Shown here: piece by piece, positions 31,350 to 40,832 of the stretch | How the letters are laid out: every line of letters begins with the position of its first letter | Position numbering within the stretch: the first letter of the stretch is position 1 | Assembly: GCF_000423325.1 (NCBI RefSeq) | Contig: NZ_AUHT01000004.1 | Span: 124,001-188,000, forward strand | DNA: 64,000 nt | Reading direction: 5' to 3' | From: Lysobacter defluvii IMMIB APB-9 = DSM 18482 | Lineage (GTDB): Bacteria > Pseudomonadota > Gammaproteobacteria > Xanthomonadales > Xanthomonadaceae | Translations under genes and position numbers: made by a program | The notes under the pieces: model-generated | Told to the model about the DNA's origin: nothing | Databases searched by the model: none | Seen by the model: only the letters and a program-made list of their open reading frames with translations

Positions 31350-32354
31350 TCAGCGCACCACCTTGTCGACCAGCAGGGCGGCGACGGCGTCGGGGCCAGT
31401 CGCGACCACGACCGGCTCGGACTCCAGGTCACCCGGCTGCGGGATCGCATCGCCGCTGGCCGAGATCCGCGCCACCAGCTCCACCTGCTCGAGCGAGGAG
31501 AGCGTGGCGGTGGGCATCAGGCTGTCGGCGTCGGTCAGGGTCGCCTGGATCGGGAAGACCTCGAGCGGCCGCTTCTGCACTGCCACGGGCATCGGCGGGC
31601 CGCCGGGCTGGCGCGCGATGATGAAGAGGCTTGCGTCCGGGGGCATCTGCAGGGCCAGCCCCGGATCGACGGAGATGCTGACGCGGACCGCGGCCTGCGC
31701 ATCGCGCGCCTGCTCCGGCGGCGGCAGCGGGTCCAGGCCGGCCTCGGCGCGGGCCTGGTCGATCTGGATCCGCAGGTTGGGGACGGTCTGCGCATCGACC
31801 TGCGCGAGCAGCGGCTCCCAGGTCTCGGCGGCACCGGCGGCGTCGCCTGCCTGGCGGCGTGCGATGCCCAGGAACCAGCGGGCGCGCTGCTGCGACGGGT
31901 CCAGCTGCAGGGCCCGCTCCAGCATCACGACGGCCTCGGCGTCGAATCGCCGGTCGCCTGCGCTGCGGGCGCGCAGTTCGGCGGCCTCGGTCAACAGCAC
32001 CGGCTCGTTGGGAGCCAGCTGCAGCGCCTTGGCATAGGCGTCCATTGCGTCCCCGGCACGGTCTTCGGCCAGGTAGGCACGCCCCAGCAGCCGCCAGCCC
32101 TCGACCTGCGACGGGTCGCGCTCCAGCTCGGACTCCAGCTGGGCGATCGCCTCGCCAAGGGTCTCCGGCACCTGGTGCGAGGCGGGGTCCAGCGCCGCGG
32201 GCGTGCCGACGGCCAGGTAGAGCAGGCCGCTGGCCACCACCAGCAGGGAGATCGCGGCCGAACCCGCGACCGGGCGCTGCCGCCACAGCGGGCGGAGCAC
32301 CCAGGCCAGCACCAGGACCGCCAGCAACACGCCGGCCAGCACGAAGATCGCCAT
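31350..32354 (-). CDS. ccmI: Cytochrome c maturation protein CcmI (TPR)
   Basis: The 334-residue protein starts with two membrane helices (FVLAGVLLAVLVLAWVLRPLW and AISLLVVASGLLYLAVG) and then TPR repeats: LGEAIAQLESELERDPSQVEGWRLLGRAYLAEDRAGDAMDAYAKALQLAPNEP. The C-terminal half (from about 225) is the periplasmic domain ISVDPGLALQMPPDASLFIIARQPGGPPMPVAV, which chaperones apocytochrome c and hands it to CcmF/H. ATG 32354 overlaps the ccmH stop by one base. Confidence 0.9.
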   Translation of the reverse strand: MAIFVLAGVLLAVLVLAWVLRPLWRQRPVAGSAAISLLVVASGLLYLAVGTPAALDPASHQVPETLGEAIAQLESELERDPSQVEGWRLLGRAYLAEDRAGDAMDAYAKALQLAPNEPVLLTEAAELRARSAGDRRFDAEAVVMLERALQLDPSQQRARWFLGIARRQAGDAAGAAETWEPLLAQVDAQTVPNLRIQIDQARAEAGLDPLPPPEQARDAQAAVRVSISVDPGLALQMPPDASLFIIARQPGGPPMPVAVQKRPLEVFPIQATLTDADSLMPTATLSSLEQVELVARISASGDAIPQPGDLESEPVVVATGPDAVAALLVDKVVR

Positions 32355-32818
32355 CACCACTCCTGCTCGTCCTCGTCCGCCGTCACCGGGCGGTCGGGCA
32401 GGGCACGCGCCCGCCGGCGGACGATCCACGCAACCGACGCTCCCCCGGCCAGCAGCAGCACCGCCGGGCCGAACCACAGCAGCCAGGTGTCGGCGCGCAC
32501 GGCGGGCCGGTACAGCACGAACTCGCCATACCGTGCGACCAGGTGATCCTTGATCTCCTGGTCGCTCATGCCACGGCGCATGAGGCCCAGCACTTCGTTG
32601 CGCAGGTCGTGCGCGATCGCCGCGTCCGAGTCCGCCAGTGACTGGTTCTGGCACTTCACGCAGCGCAGCTCCAGCGCCAGTGACTGGAAGCGCTCGGCCT
32701 CGTCGGCGTCGCGGAACTCGAGCGGCGCGACGTTCACCACCTGCGCGGCCGCGGGCGCGGGGACCAACGCAAGCGCGGCCAGCAGGATGCCGAGTAACAG
32801 CACGACCGGGCGCCTCAT
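32354..32818 (-). CDS. ccmH: Cytochrome c maturation protein CcmH (thioredox subunit)
   Basis: The 154-residue protein has a signal sequence, the redox motif C53-V-K-C56 in LRCVKCQNQSLADSDA, and a C-terminal membrane helix (TWLLWFGPAVLLLAGGASVAWIV). It is the short CcmH/CycL form, which with CcmG reduces the CXXCH site of apocytochrome c in the periplasm. It overlaps ccmG by 4 bases. Confidence 0.95.
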   Translation of the reverse strand: MRRPVVLLLGILLAALALVPAPAAAQVVNVAPLEFRDADEAERFQSLALELRCVKCQNQSLADSDAAIAHDLRNEVLGLMRRGMSDQEIKDHLVARYGEFVLYRPAVRADTWLLWFGPAVLLLAGGASVAWIVRRRARALPDRPVTADEDEQEW

Positions 32819-33387
32819 CGTTCCGCCTCCAGGAGTGCCACGGCCGGCAGCAGGTCCTGCTCCATCACCTGCTCGGTAACCGGGCCGACGTGCTTCCAGC
32901 GGATGGTGCCTTCGCCATCGACCAGGAAGGTTTCCGGGGCCCCGTAGATGCCCCAGTCGATCGCCCGGTCGCCGCTGTAGTCCACCAGCACCAGCCAGTA
33001 GGGGTTGCCGAACTGCTCCAGCCAGCGCAGCGCGTCGTCGTGCTCATCCTTCAGGTTGTAGCCGATCACCCGCATCCGGCGGGTCTCGGCGAAGCGCGTC
33101 AGCACCGGGTGCTCGATCCGGCACTCCGGGCACCAGCTGCCCCAGACGTTGAGCAGGTACGGTTGCCCGCGCAGCTCCTCCGAGGACACGAGGCGGCCGG
33201 GCTCGTGCAGGACCGGCAACTCGAAGTCCGGGGCCGGCCTTCCGATCAGCGGCGAGGGCAGGGCCTCGCGGTTGTCCTTGCCACTGAGCAACACGCCTGC
33301 GAACAGCAGCGCCCCCAGCAGCGCGAAGGCGACCAGCGGCAGCCAGCGGGCGAGCGACGGGCGTACAGGGACGGGAGGCGGGCTCAT
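32815..33387 (-). CDS. ccmG: Thiol:disulfide interchange protein CcmG/DsbE
   Basis: The 190-residue protein has a single N-terminal membrane anchor (13-35) and a periplasmic thioredoxin fold with active site W85-C86-P-E-C89 in NVWGSWCPECRIEHP, and the GIYGAPETFLVDGEG cis-Pro region typical of CcmG. It reduces the apocytochrome c or CcmH disulfide. Stop overlaps ccmH start, start overlaps ccmF stop, each by 4 bases. Confidence 0.95.
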   Translation of the reverse strand: MSPPPVPVRPSLARWLPLVAFALLGALLFAGVLLSGKDNREALPSPLIGRPAPDFELPVLHEPGRLVSSEELRGQPYLLNVWGSWCPECRIEHPVLTRFAETRRMRVIGYNLKDEHDDALRWLEQFGNPYWLVLVDYSGDRAIDWGIYGAPETFLVDGEGTIRWKHVGPVTEQVMEQDLLPAVALLEAER

Positions 33388-35381
33388 GTCGTGCTCTCCG
33401 GATCGGACGGGGGCGATGCCTGCCGGCGGGCCGCGCCACCGGAGCCGCCGCGCGGGACGCGGAAGCGCCGGTCGGCGGCGGTGACGAAGCCGCCCAGCAC
33501 CATCAGCAACGCCCCGGCCCAGATCCAGCGGACGAACGGCTTGATCTGCATCCGCAGCGCCCAGGCGTTGTCACCCAGCGGTTCGCCCAGGGCGACGAAC
33601 AGGTCGCGGGTCACGCCACGGTCCAGCGCCGCTTCGGTCATCACCTGGCCGCCGGCGACGTAGGCCCGCTTCTCCGGGTACAGGGTGGTGTACGGCGTGC
33701 CGTCGCGGAACACCTCCACCGTGCCACGGTCGGCCACGTAGTTGGGGCCAGGATGTTGCTCCACCTGGACCAGCCGGAACTCGTAGGCCCCCAGGTCCAC
33801 CAGTTCCCCGGGGCGGACCGCGACCTCCCGCTGGACCTGCATGCCTTCGACCAGCAGTGCGCCCACCAGGAACACCGCGATTCCCAGGTGCGCCAGCACC
33901 ATGCCCCACATCTCGGGGGTCAGCCGCCCGCGGCCGCCATTGGCCGGGCGCAGCCGCGACCAGGCGAAGCGCAGCGTCCCCAGGCCCACCCACAGCGCGC
34001 CGGCGATCCCGGCCGCGACCTTCCACGGACCCTGCGGTGCGAGGAAGAAGGCGATGACCCCGCCGACCAGTCCCGCCACCAGCCACGGCAGCAGCATCGC
34101 GGCCACCCGCGAGGGCTGGTCGCGCTGCCAGCGCGTCAGCGGACCGAAGGGCACCAGTGCCACCAACGGCGCCATCAGCAGGATGAACAGGAGCGAGAAG
34201 TAGGGCGGGCCGACCGAGATCTTGCCCAGCTCCAGCGCGTCGGCCAGCAGCGGGTAGAGCGTGCCGAGCAGGACCATCGCGCAGGCGGTCGACAGCAACA
34301 GGTTGTTGACCAGCAGCAGGGTCTCCCGGGACGCCGCGGTGAACGGCTTGCCGTCCTCGCCGCCGGGTGCGCGCATCGCGTAGAGCAGCAGCGAGCCGCC
34401 CACCACGATGCCCAGGAAGACCAGGATGAACATGCCGCGGCTCGGGTCCGCGGCGAAGGCATGCACGCTGGTCAGCACGCCCGAGCGCACCAGGAAGGTG
34501 CCCAGCAGCGACAACGAGAAGGTCGCGATCGCCAGCAGCAGCGTCCAGCCGCGGAACGCGCCGCGCTTCTCGGTCACCGCCTGGGAGTGGATCAGCGCCG
34601 CGCCGGACAGCCAGGGCATGAAGCTCGCGTTCTCGACCGGGTCCCAGAACCACCAGCCGCCCCAGCCCAGCTCGTAGTACGCCCACCAGCTGCCCAGCGC
34701 GATGCCCAGGGTCAGGAATGCCCAGGCGATGTTGGTCCACGGCCGGGTCCAGCGCAGCCACTGGCGCCAGGGACCTTCGCCCTCGGTGGACCGGTCGAGC
34801 ATGGCGGCGATCGCGAAGGCGAACGGCACCACGAAGCCCACGTAGCCGAAGTACAGCATCGGCGGGTGGATGATCATCCCCGGGTCCTGCAGCAACGGGT
34901 TGAGGTCGTTGCCTTCCACGGCGGCCGGCAGCAGGCGCTCGAACGGGTTGCTGGTGAAGATCAGGAAGGCCAGGAAGCCCACCGAGACCAGGCCCATGAC
35001 GCCGAGCACCCGCGCCATCACCGGCGCGGGCAGCCCGCGCGAGAACGCGGCGACGGCCGAGGTCCACAGCGCCAGTACCAGGGCCCACAACAGCAGGGAG
35101 CCCTCGTGCGAGCCCCACACCGCGGTGAAGCGGTAGCCCAGCGGCAGCAGGGAGTTGGAATTCAGGGCGACGTAGCTGACCGAGAAGTCCTGGGTCACGA
35201 ACGCGGCGGTCAGGACCACGAAGGCCACGCCGACCAGGACGAACTGGGCGTGCGCGGCCGGACGCGCCACCGCCATCCAGGAGCCGATCGAACGGTGCGC
35301 CCCCACCAGCGGCAGTGCCGCCTGCAGGGCCGCGACCAGCAGGGCGAGGACCAGGGCGACCTGGCCGAGTTCGGGCAGCAT
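33384..35381 (-). CDS. ccmF: Heme lyase CcmF
   Basis: The 665-residue polytopic protein is full length for CcmF. The tryptophan-rich heme-handling segment GWGGWWFWDPVENASFMPWLSGAALIHS and several membrane-spanning helices with conserved His are present. It attaches heme, carried by CcmE, to apocytochrome c. It is preceded by ccmE with a 3-base gap. The C-terminal part ends in a short basic tail RRQASPPSDPESTT. Confidence 0.96.
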   Translation of the reverse strand: MLPELGQVALVLALLVAALQAALPLVGAHRSIGSWMAVARPAAHAQFVLVGVAFVVLTAAFVTQDFSVSYVALNSNSLLPLGYRFTAVWGSHEGSLLLWALVLALWTSAVAAFSRGLPAPVMARVLGVMGLVSVGFLAFLIFTSNPFERLLPAAVEGNDLNPLLQDPGMIIHPPMLYFGYVGFVVPFAFAIAAMLDRSTEGEGPWRQWLRWTRPWTNIAWAFLTLGIALGSWWAYYELGWGGWWFWDPVENASFMPWLSGAALIHSQAVTEKRGAFRGWTLLLAIATFSLSLLGTFLVRSGVLTSVHAFAADPSRGMFILVFLGIVVGGSLLLYAMRAPGGEDGKPFTAASRETLLLVNNLLLSTACAMVLLGTLYPLLADALELGKISVGPPYFSLLFILLMAPLVALVPFGPLTRWQRDQPSRVAAMLLPWLVAGLVGGVIAFFLAPQGPWKVAAGIAGALWVGLGTLRFAWSRLRPANGGRGRLTPEMWGMVLAHLGIAVFLVGALLVEGMQVQREVAVRPGELVDLGAYEFRLVQVEQHPGPNYVADRGTVEVFRDGTPYTTLYPEKRAYVAGGQVMTEAALDRGVTRDLFVALGEPLGDNAWALRMQIKPFVRWIWAGALLMVLGGFVTAADRRFRVPRGGSGGAARRQASPPSDPESTT

Positions 35382-35384
35382 CGG

Positions 35385-35858
35385 CTACTGCCCCGCGCCG
35401 GGGGCGTCGGCGTCGTGCTTCGCGTGTGCCTGCGCCATCTTGTCGGCGACTTCCTTCGGCATGTAGGTCTCGTCGTGCTTGGCCAGCACTTCCTCGGCGA
35501 CGAAGCGGTCCCCGTCCATGCGCCCGGTGGCGACCACCGCCTGGTTCTCCCGGAACAGGTCGGGGAGGATCCCGGTGTAGCTGACCTGCATGAGTGCATC
35601 ACCATCGCTCACGCCGAAGGTCGACTCCAGCGAACCTTCCTGCCGGTGCACGGTGCCCTCGGCGACCATGCCGCCGAGCCGGAAGCGGGCCTCGCCCGAG
35701 GCGACCCGCGGGCCCGCCTCGCCGGACAGGACCTCGGCGGGCGTGTACAGGTAGGCGACGTTGCGCGACAGCGCCATCGCGACGAGCGTGGCGGCGAGGC
35801 CGGCGGCGGCGACGAGCGCCAGCACCCAGAGCAGGCGGCGGCGGCGGGTCGGATTCAT
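35385..35858 (-). CDS. ccmE: Periplasmic heme chaperone CcmE
   Basis: The 157-residue protein has an N-terminal membrane helix (9-29) and an OB-fold domain. The heme-binding His is H128 in [13 protein letters not shown], with the conserved Y132 nearby. It accepts heme from the CcmABCD complex and delivers it to CcmF. The ATG at 35858 overlaps the ccmD stop as ATGA. Confidence 0.95.
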   Translation of the reverse strand: MNPTRRRRLLWVLALVAAAGLAATLVAMALSRNVAYLYTPAEVLSGEAGPRVASGEARFRLGGMVAEGTVHRQEGSLESTFGVSDGDALMQVSYTGILPDLFRENQAVVATGRMDGDRFVAEEVLAKHDETYMPKEVADKMAQAHAKHDADAPGAGQ

Positions 35859-36019
35859 CGGTGAAGTTCTCCCGGAGGCGGGCTGGCGGCCTGGCGGGCC
35901 GCCCGGCGGCGCGCGGCGCGGAGTTCGCGGCGCACCTGGAAGTAGCCGGCGAGCACGTCCCATGCAAGCACGACCACGAAGACGGCGTAGGCGGCGACGA
36001 CGTAGCCCAGGTAGCTCAT
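35855..36019 (-). CDS. ccmD: Heme exporter small subunit CcmD
   Basis: This 54-residue protein has one membrane helix ([24 protein letters not shown]) followed by a basic tail ([16 protein letters not shown]), the typical CcmD layout. It lies exactly between ccmC and ccmE with 4-base ATGA overlaps at both ends. CcmD helps release holo-CcmE from the CcmABC complex. It is too small for usual length cut-offs and easy to miss. Confidence 0.9.
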   Translation of the reverse strand: MSYLGYVVAAYAVFVVVLAWDVLAGYFQVRRELRAARRRAARQAASPPPGELHR

Positions 36020-36801
36020 CGGGCTGCCTCGCCAGGCATGCGGCCGCCGGCATCATCGGTGCCGGTGGCGGTGCGCGTGACCCAGGCCTTCCCGGATTCG
36101 CGGCGCAGGTTGTCGGCGCGGGCCCGCAGCAGCAGCGAGCCGGCGAACCAGAATTTGGTGCCGATCACCATCCACCACAACGGCCAGGCCATGCTCGGGT
36201 CCAGCGAGGATTCACCGAACACCTTGATCGTCTGGCCCTGGTGCAGCGAATCCCACCATTCGACCGAGTAGCGGATGATCGGCAGCAGCACCACGCCGAC
36301 GATGGCCAGCAGTCCGGCGGCGCGCGCGGCGGCGCGGCGGTCGTCGATCGCGTTGTAGAGCCCGATCACGCCCAGGTACAGGAAAAGCAGGATCAGCTCG
36401 GTGGTCATCCGTGGGTCCCAGTCCCACCAGGTGCCCCACATCGGCTTGCCCCAGATCGACCCGGTCAGCAGGGTGATCAGGGTGAAGGCGGCGCCGATCG
36501 GCGCGCAGGCCATCGCCAGCACCTCGCACAGCTTGATCCGCCAGACCAGGGCGATGGTGGCCTGGATGGCCATGATCCCGAACACCAGCATGCTCATCCA
36601 GGCGGCGGGCACGTGGATGTAGAGGATCCGGAAGCTGTCGCCCTGCTGGTAGTCGGGTGGCACGTCGAACAGCGCACCCCACACCCCCGGGGCCATCACC
36701 AGCGCACCGGCGAGCAGCGCCCACGGCGCCCAGCGGGCGGCGAAGCGGTCGAACCAGGGCGGGGAGCCGAGCTTGTGGAACCAGAGGACCAGGGGATTCA
36801 T
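36016..36801 (-). CDS. ccmC: Heme exporter/heme handling protein CcmC
   Basis: The 261-residue protein has six membrane helices and the tryptophan-rich motif [17 protein letters not shown], with flanking His (YIHVPAAWM and [12 protein letters not shown]). It binds heme in the periplasmic leaflet and loads it on CcmE. The ATG at 36801 is preferred to the TTG just before it. ccmB ends 6 bases upstream. Confidence 0.96.
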   Translation of the reverse strand: MNPLVLWFHKLGSPPWFDRFAARWAPWALLAGALVMAPGVWGALFDVPPDYQQGDSFRILYIHVPAAWMSMLVFGIMAIQATIALVWRIKLCEVLAMACAPIGAAFTLITLLTGSIWGKPMWGTWWDWDPRMTTELILLFLYLGVIGLYNAIDDRRAAARAAGLLAIVGVVLLPIIRYSVEWWDSLHQGQTIKVFGESSLDPSMAWPLWWMVIGTKFWFAGSLLLRARADNLRRESGKAWVTRTATGTDDAGGRMPGEAAR

Positions 36802-36807
36802 CAAGGA

Positions 36808-37488
36808 TCAGCTCAGTGCAATGCGGATCGCGGCCGCGGCCGCCAGGGGCGCCAGCACCAGCGCCACCACCAGGCCGGCGGCCAGCAGGAGCAGCGCGCC
36901 GGCCGGATCCAGTCCCTGGGCCTGGGCCGCGACGCTGCCCGCCCCGAACACCAGCACCGGGACGTAGAGGGGAAGGGCAAGCAGGCCCAGAAGTATACCC
37001 GAGCGCCTCATCCCGACGGTCAGCGCCGCGACCACCGCCCCGAGCAGGCTCAGCAGCGGAGTGCCCAGCGCCAGCGAGGCCAGGAGCACCGGCAGCTGGG
37101 CCCTTGGCAGGTGGAGCAGCTCGCCCAGCAGGGGCGTTGCGAGCACCAGCGGGGCCACGGTCGCCAACCAGTGGCTGAACGTGCGGACCGCGACCAGCCA
37201 TGCCAGCGGCACGGGAGCGAGCATCCATTGCTCGAGCGAGCCGTCCTCGGCGTCGCCGCGGAACAGCGTGTCCAGGCCCAGCAGGCCGGCCAGCAGCACT
37301 GCGACCCACAGCACCGCGGCTGCCGAGCCACCCAGCTGCTCCGCATCGCCGCCCAGCGCCAGCGCGAACAGGACCACCACCAGCACCGCGAACAGGGCCG
37401 GCTGCAGCGCGTCGCCACGCCGGCGCCACAACAGCCGGAAGTCGCGTACCAGGAGCGCCCGCGCGGCGCTGGCAAGCCCCGGGGTCAT
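36808..37488 (-). CDS. ccmB: Heme ABC exporter permease CcmB
   Basis: The 226-residue protein has six predicted membrane helices and the conserved [24 protein letters not shown] and [25 protein letters not shown] segments. It is the membrane partner of CcmA in the ABC complex that powers release of heme-loaded CcmE. ATG 37488 overlaps the ccmA stop by 4 bases. Confidence 0.95.
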   Translation of the reverse strand: MTPGLASAARALLVRDFRLLWRRRGDALQPALFAVLVVVLFALALGGDAEQLGGSAAAVLWVAVLLAGLLGLDTLFRGDAEDGSLEQWMLAPVPLAWLVAVRTFSHWLATVAPLVLATPLLGELLHLPRAQLPVLLASLALGTPLLSLLGAVVAALTVGMRRSGILLGLLALPLYVPVLVFGAGSVAAQAQGLDPAGALLLLAAGLVVALVLAPLAAAAAIRIALS

Positions 37489-38129
37489 CGGCGCGCCTCC
37501 ATCTCGAGCAGTTTCGTGCGTACCGGCGGGGCGGCGTAGGCACCGTGGGTGGTCACCAGTGCCGCGCCGCCGCCGCGCAGGTGCGCCTGCACCATGCGGT
37601 TGACCAGTTCGATGCCCTGCAGGTCGAGGTTGGCGTAGGGCTCGTCGAGCAGCCACAGGGGCGCGGGCGAGAGCCACAGCCGGGCCAGTGACAGCCGCTT
37701 CTTCTGCCCGGCGGACAGCTGGCGCGCCAGCGCGTCCTCGTACCCGCCCAGCCCGACCATGGCCATGGCGGGGCCCGGGAGCTGGGCCCGGCGGCGGCCC
37801 TGCAGGCCGCACAGGAACTCCAGGTTCTCCAGCGCCGTCAGGTCGCCCTTCAGTCCCGGGAGGTGCCCCAGGTAGGCGATCGCCCGCGACCGCAGGTGGT
37901 GGTCGGCGGGGTTGCCGTCGATCGCGACCTCCCCGGAGTCGGCCCGCAGCAGCCCGGCCAGCACGCGCAGCAGGGTGGTCTTGCCCGAGCCGTTGCCGCC
38001 CTGGACCAGCAGCGCCTCGCCGGCATCCACGGCGAACTCCAGCGGTCCGAAGACCGGCTCCTCATTGCGCGAGAACGCCAGGGCGCGCACCTCCAGCAGC
38101 GGGGTGGGCCGGGAATCGACAGGGTCCAT
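37485..38129 (-). CDS. ccmA: Heme ABC exporter ATPase CcmA
   Basis: The 214-residue ABC ATPase has Walker [10 protein letters not shown] (44-52), the signature [16 protein letters not shown], Walker [13 protein letters not shown] and the H-loop TTHG. It energises CcmB-CcmC and is the first gene of the operon ccmABCDEFGHI. The open frame continues upstream, but ATG 38129 begins the family-like region. Promoter signals are not obvious in the short gap to the DUF3293 gene. Confidence 0.96.
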   Translation of the reverse strand: MDPVDSRPTPLLEVRALAFSRNEEPVFGPLEFAVDAGEALLVQGGNGSGKTTLLRVLAGLLRADSGEVAIDGNPADHHLRSRAIAYLGHLPGLKGDLTALENLEFLCGLQGRRRAQLPGPAMAMVGLGGYEDALARQLSAGQKKRLSLARLWLSPAPLWLLDEPYANLDLQGIELVNRMVQAHLRGGGAALVTTHGAYAAPPVRTKLLEMEARR

Positions 38130-38163
38130 GCTCGGGACGGGTACCGGCTGGCAAACCGCCAGT

Positions 38164-38655
38164 TTACGCGTTCGCGGCTTCTCCGACCCAGCAGGTGGAG
38201 GACGCGGTGGCGGGCGCCGCCCGCTGCGGCCGGGGCGTGAGCATGTGCAGCTGGACGGGCTCGCCGCGCTTCCAGGCCAGCACGCCCGCCTGGCCGTGCT
38301 CCCGGCCGAGGGCGATCGCCGCCTCGGTCCCGGCATCGCACAGGACCCAGCCCGGCTCGCGCCAGCGGCCATCCGGGGCTTGCGCCCAGGCAGCGTGGCG
38401 CTCCAGGCCCATCGAGTCGATGCGCGCGACCAGCCGGTCATCCGCGGCGACGTTGGCATCCTCCGGGCGCGGGTCCGAGGCCGGGTTCCACGCGGTGACG
38501 AACGCATGGTGCGAGGCGGCGGACAGCGCCTCCAGTCGCGCGGCGGGTTGGCCGACCTGCAGGCGCAGCTCCTCCCCCCCGTGCACGACGCGGTACTCGG
38601 CCGCGGCGTAGGCCTGGGCCAGTTCCATGGCGTCGACGACCTGTAGTTCGCGCAT
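38164..38655 (-). CDS. DUF3293-like protein
   Basis: The 163-residue protein contains [22 protein letters not shown] and [33 protein letters not shown], which matches the DUF3293 pattern (Y-x-V...F(V/I)TAxNPxS...N). Function is unknown. It lies 34 bases upstream of ccmA on the same strand and may share its transcript. ATG 38655 has an AAGGAAA site about 9 bases upstream. Confidence 0.75.
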   Translation of the reverse strand: MRELQVVDAMELAQAYAAAEYRVVHGGEELRLQVGQPAARLEALSAASHHAFVTAWNPASDPRPEDANVAADDRLVARIDSMGLERHAAWAQAPDGRWREPGWVLCDAGTEAAIALGREHGQAGVLAWKRGEPVQLHMLTPRPQRAAPATASSTCWVGEAANA

Positions 38656-38760
38656 GCCGGCAGTTTCCTTCGCCGCCGCGCGGCGCGCAAGGCGCGCGGC
38701 CCGCAACCGCGGGGATTTCGTAGACTCGGGGACCACCCCCATCCCGCGGACCGCTGCCAG

Positions 38761-39942
38761 ATGCCACCACAATCCGACCCCCGGACCCCTCCACCCGGTC
38801 TCCAGTCCCGGTTGCCCCGGGTGGGCACCAACATCTTCACCGTGATGTCCCAGCTGGCCACCGAGCACGGCGCGGTCAACATGGGCCAGGGCTTCCCCGA
38901 CTTCGACACCCCGCGGCCGCTGGTGGACGCGCTTGCCCGGGCCATGCGCGACGGCCACAACCAGTACGCGCCGGCGCACGGGCTGCCAGTGCTGCGCGAG
39001 GCGATCGCCGACAAGACGCTGGACTGCTACGGCCATCGCCCGGACCCGGACACCGAGGTCACCGTCACCTCCGGCGGCAGCGAGGCGATCCTCGACGCGG
39101 TGATGGCGGTGGTGCACCCGGGCGAGGAGGTCATCCTCCTTGACCCCTGCTATGACTGCTACGAGCCCGCCGTGGAGATGGCCGGCGGCACCGCGGTCCA
39201 TGTGCCGCTGGATCCGGAAACCTTCGCCCCGGACTGGGAAAAGGTCCGCGCCGCGGTCACTCCCAGGACCCGAATGCTCGTCATCAACAGCCCGCACAAC
39301 CCCTCCGGGGCGGTGCTCGATGCCGACGACATCAGGCAGCTGGAGTCGCTGCTGGCGGACACCGGGATCCTGCTGCTGTCGGACGAGGTCTACGAGCACA
39401 TCACCTACGACGGCCGGCGCCACGAGTCGGTGCTGCGCCACCCGGCGCTGCGCGAGCGCGCGTTCGTGGTCTCCAGCTTCGGCAAGACCTATCACTGCAC
39501 CGGCTGGAAGGTCGGCTACTGCGTGGCACCCCCCGCGCTGACCGCCGAGCTGCGCAAGGTCCACCAGTACAACACCTTCTGCACCTTCACCCCGGCCCAG
39601 CTCGCGTTCGCCGCGATGATCCGCGACGAGCCCGGCCATTACCGCGGCCTTGGCGCGTTCTACCAGCCGATGCGCGACCGCTTCCGCGCGCAGCTGGAGG
39701 GCACCCGCTTCCGGCCGCTGCCGGTGCACGGCGGGTACTTCCAGCTTGCGGATTACTCCGCGGTCAGCGACCTGGACGACGCGGCGTTCTGCCGCGAGCT
39801 GGCCGTCGAGCATGGTGTGGCCGCGATCCCGCTGTCGCCGTTCTACCGCAATCCGCCCGCGGGGCAGCGCCTGGTCCGGCTCTGCTTCGCCAAGAACCAG
39901 TCCACCATGGATGCCGCCATCGAGAGGCTCGAGAAACTATGA
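38761..39942 (+). CDS. ybdL: PLP-dependent methionine aminotransferase (YbdL type)
   Basis: The 393-residue class I aminotransferase has [12 protein letters not shown] at the N-terminus, [24 protein letters not shown], and the PLP lysine K242 in [16 protein letters not shown]. This is the YbdL/glutamine transaminase K-like subgroup, which regenerates methionine from its 2-oxo acid using glutamine. The next gene, overlapping by 4 bases, encodes the omega-amidase that removes the 2-oxoglutaramate formed. A weak TAGACT -10 is at 38721. Confidence 0.9.
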   Translation: MPPQSDPRTPPPGLQSRLPRVGTNIFTVMSQLATEHGAVNMGQGFPDFDTPRPLVDALARAMRDGHNQYAPAHGLPVLREAIADKTLDCYGHRPDPDTEVTVTSGGSEAILDAVMAVVHPGEEVILLDPCYDCYEPAVEMAGGTAVHVPLDPETFAPDWEKVRAAVTPRTRMLVINSPHNPSGAVLDADDIRQLESLLADTGILLLSDEVYEHITYDGRRHESVLRHPALRERAFVVSSFGKTYHCTGWKVGYCVAPPALTAELRKVHQYNTFCTFTPAQLAFAAMIRDEPGHYRGLGAFYQPMRDRFRAQLEGTRFRPLPVHGGYFQLADYSAVSDLDDAAFCRELAVEHGVAAIPLSPFYRNPPAGQRLVRLCFAKNQSTMDAAIERLEKL

Positions 39943-40772
39943 CCGACACCGTGGCCGACCACGCCGCCAGTCCCACCACCAACCTGAGGGTCTCCCTGGT
40001 CCAGGGCGCGACGCTGTGGCACGACCCCGACGGCAACCGCCGCTACTACGGCGAACTGGTGGCCTCGGTCCGCGGCATGACCGACCTGGTCGTGCTGCCG
40101 GAAACCTTCACCAGCGGCTTTTCCAACGAGGCCGGGGACGATGCCGAGGAAATGGACGGGCCCACCCTGGAGTGGATGCGGGAGCAGGCCAGCGAGGCCG
40201 ACGCTGCGATCACCGGGAGCGTGCAGGTCCGGGTGGGCGACGACGTCTTCAACCGCATGCTGTTCGTGACCCCGGACGGCGCGGTGGCGCACTACGACAA
40301 GCGGCACCTGTTCCGCTACGCCCGCGAGCACGAGCGCTATTCGCCGGGCTGCGACCGGCTCACCGTCGAGTGGCGCGGCTGGCGGATCTGCCCGATGGTC
40401 TGCTACGACCTGCGCTTCCCCGTGTTCGCCCGCAACCGTTTCGACGTGGAGCGTCCGGGCGGGCTCGACTACGACCTGGCGCTGTTCGTCGCCAACTGGC
40501 CGGCGGCGCGCGCGCATGCCTGGAAGACCCTATTGCGGGCGCGGGCGATCGAGAACCTGTGCTTCGTCGCCGGGCTCAACCGCGTCGGTACCGACGGCAA
40601 TGGCATCGACTACAGCGGCGACAGCGCGATCATCGACTACGTCGGCGATCCGGTGAGCGAGTACCGCGACATGGAGGTGGTCGCCACCAGCACGCTGCTG
40701 GCGTCCGGGCTGGCCGGGCACCGGCAGCGGTTCCCGGCGATGCTGGACGCGGACCGTTTCGAGTTGCGCTGA
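39939..40772 (+). CDS. yafV: Omega-amidase YafV (nitrilase family)
   Basis: The 277-residue protein has the nitrilase-superfamily triad E55 (VLPETFTSGF), K121 (HYDKRHLF) and C155 (VCYDLRFPVFARN). This is the YafV/Nit2 type, hydrolysing 2-oxoglutaramate to 2-oxoglutarate and ammonia. Coupling to the YbdL gene by an ATGA overlap supports a joint glutamine transaminase / omega-amidase pathway that drives methionine salvage forward. MtnA of the same salvage route is at 55795. Confidence 0.92.
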   Translation: MTDTVADHAASPTTNLRVSLVQGATLWHDPDGNRRYYGELVASVRGMTDLVVLPETFTSGFSNEAGDDAEEMDGPTLEWMREQASEADAAITGSVQVRVGDDVFNRMLFVTPDGAVAHYDKRHLFRYAREHERYSPGCDRLTVEWRGWRICPMVCYDLRFPVFARNRFDVERPGGLDYDLALFVANWPAARAHAWKTLLRARAIENLCFVAGLNRVGTDGNGIDYSGDSAIIDYVGDPVSEYRDMEVVATSTLLASGLAGHRQRFPAMLDADRFELR

Positions 40773-40832
40773 TCCATGGCGCACCGCCGCGGTGGTACCT
40801 TCGGACGGGAGTCGACGCCGCGAGGACGAGGG

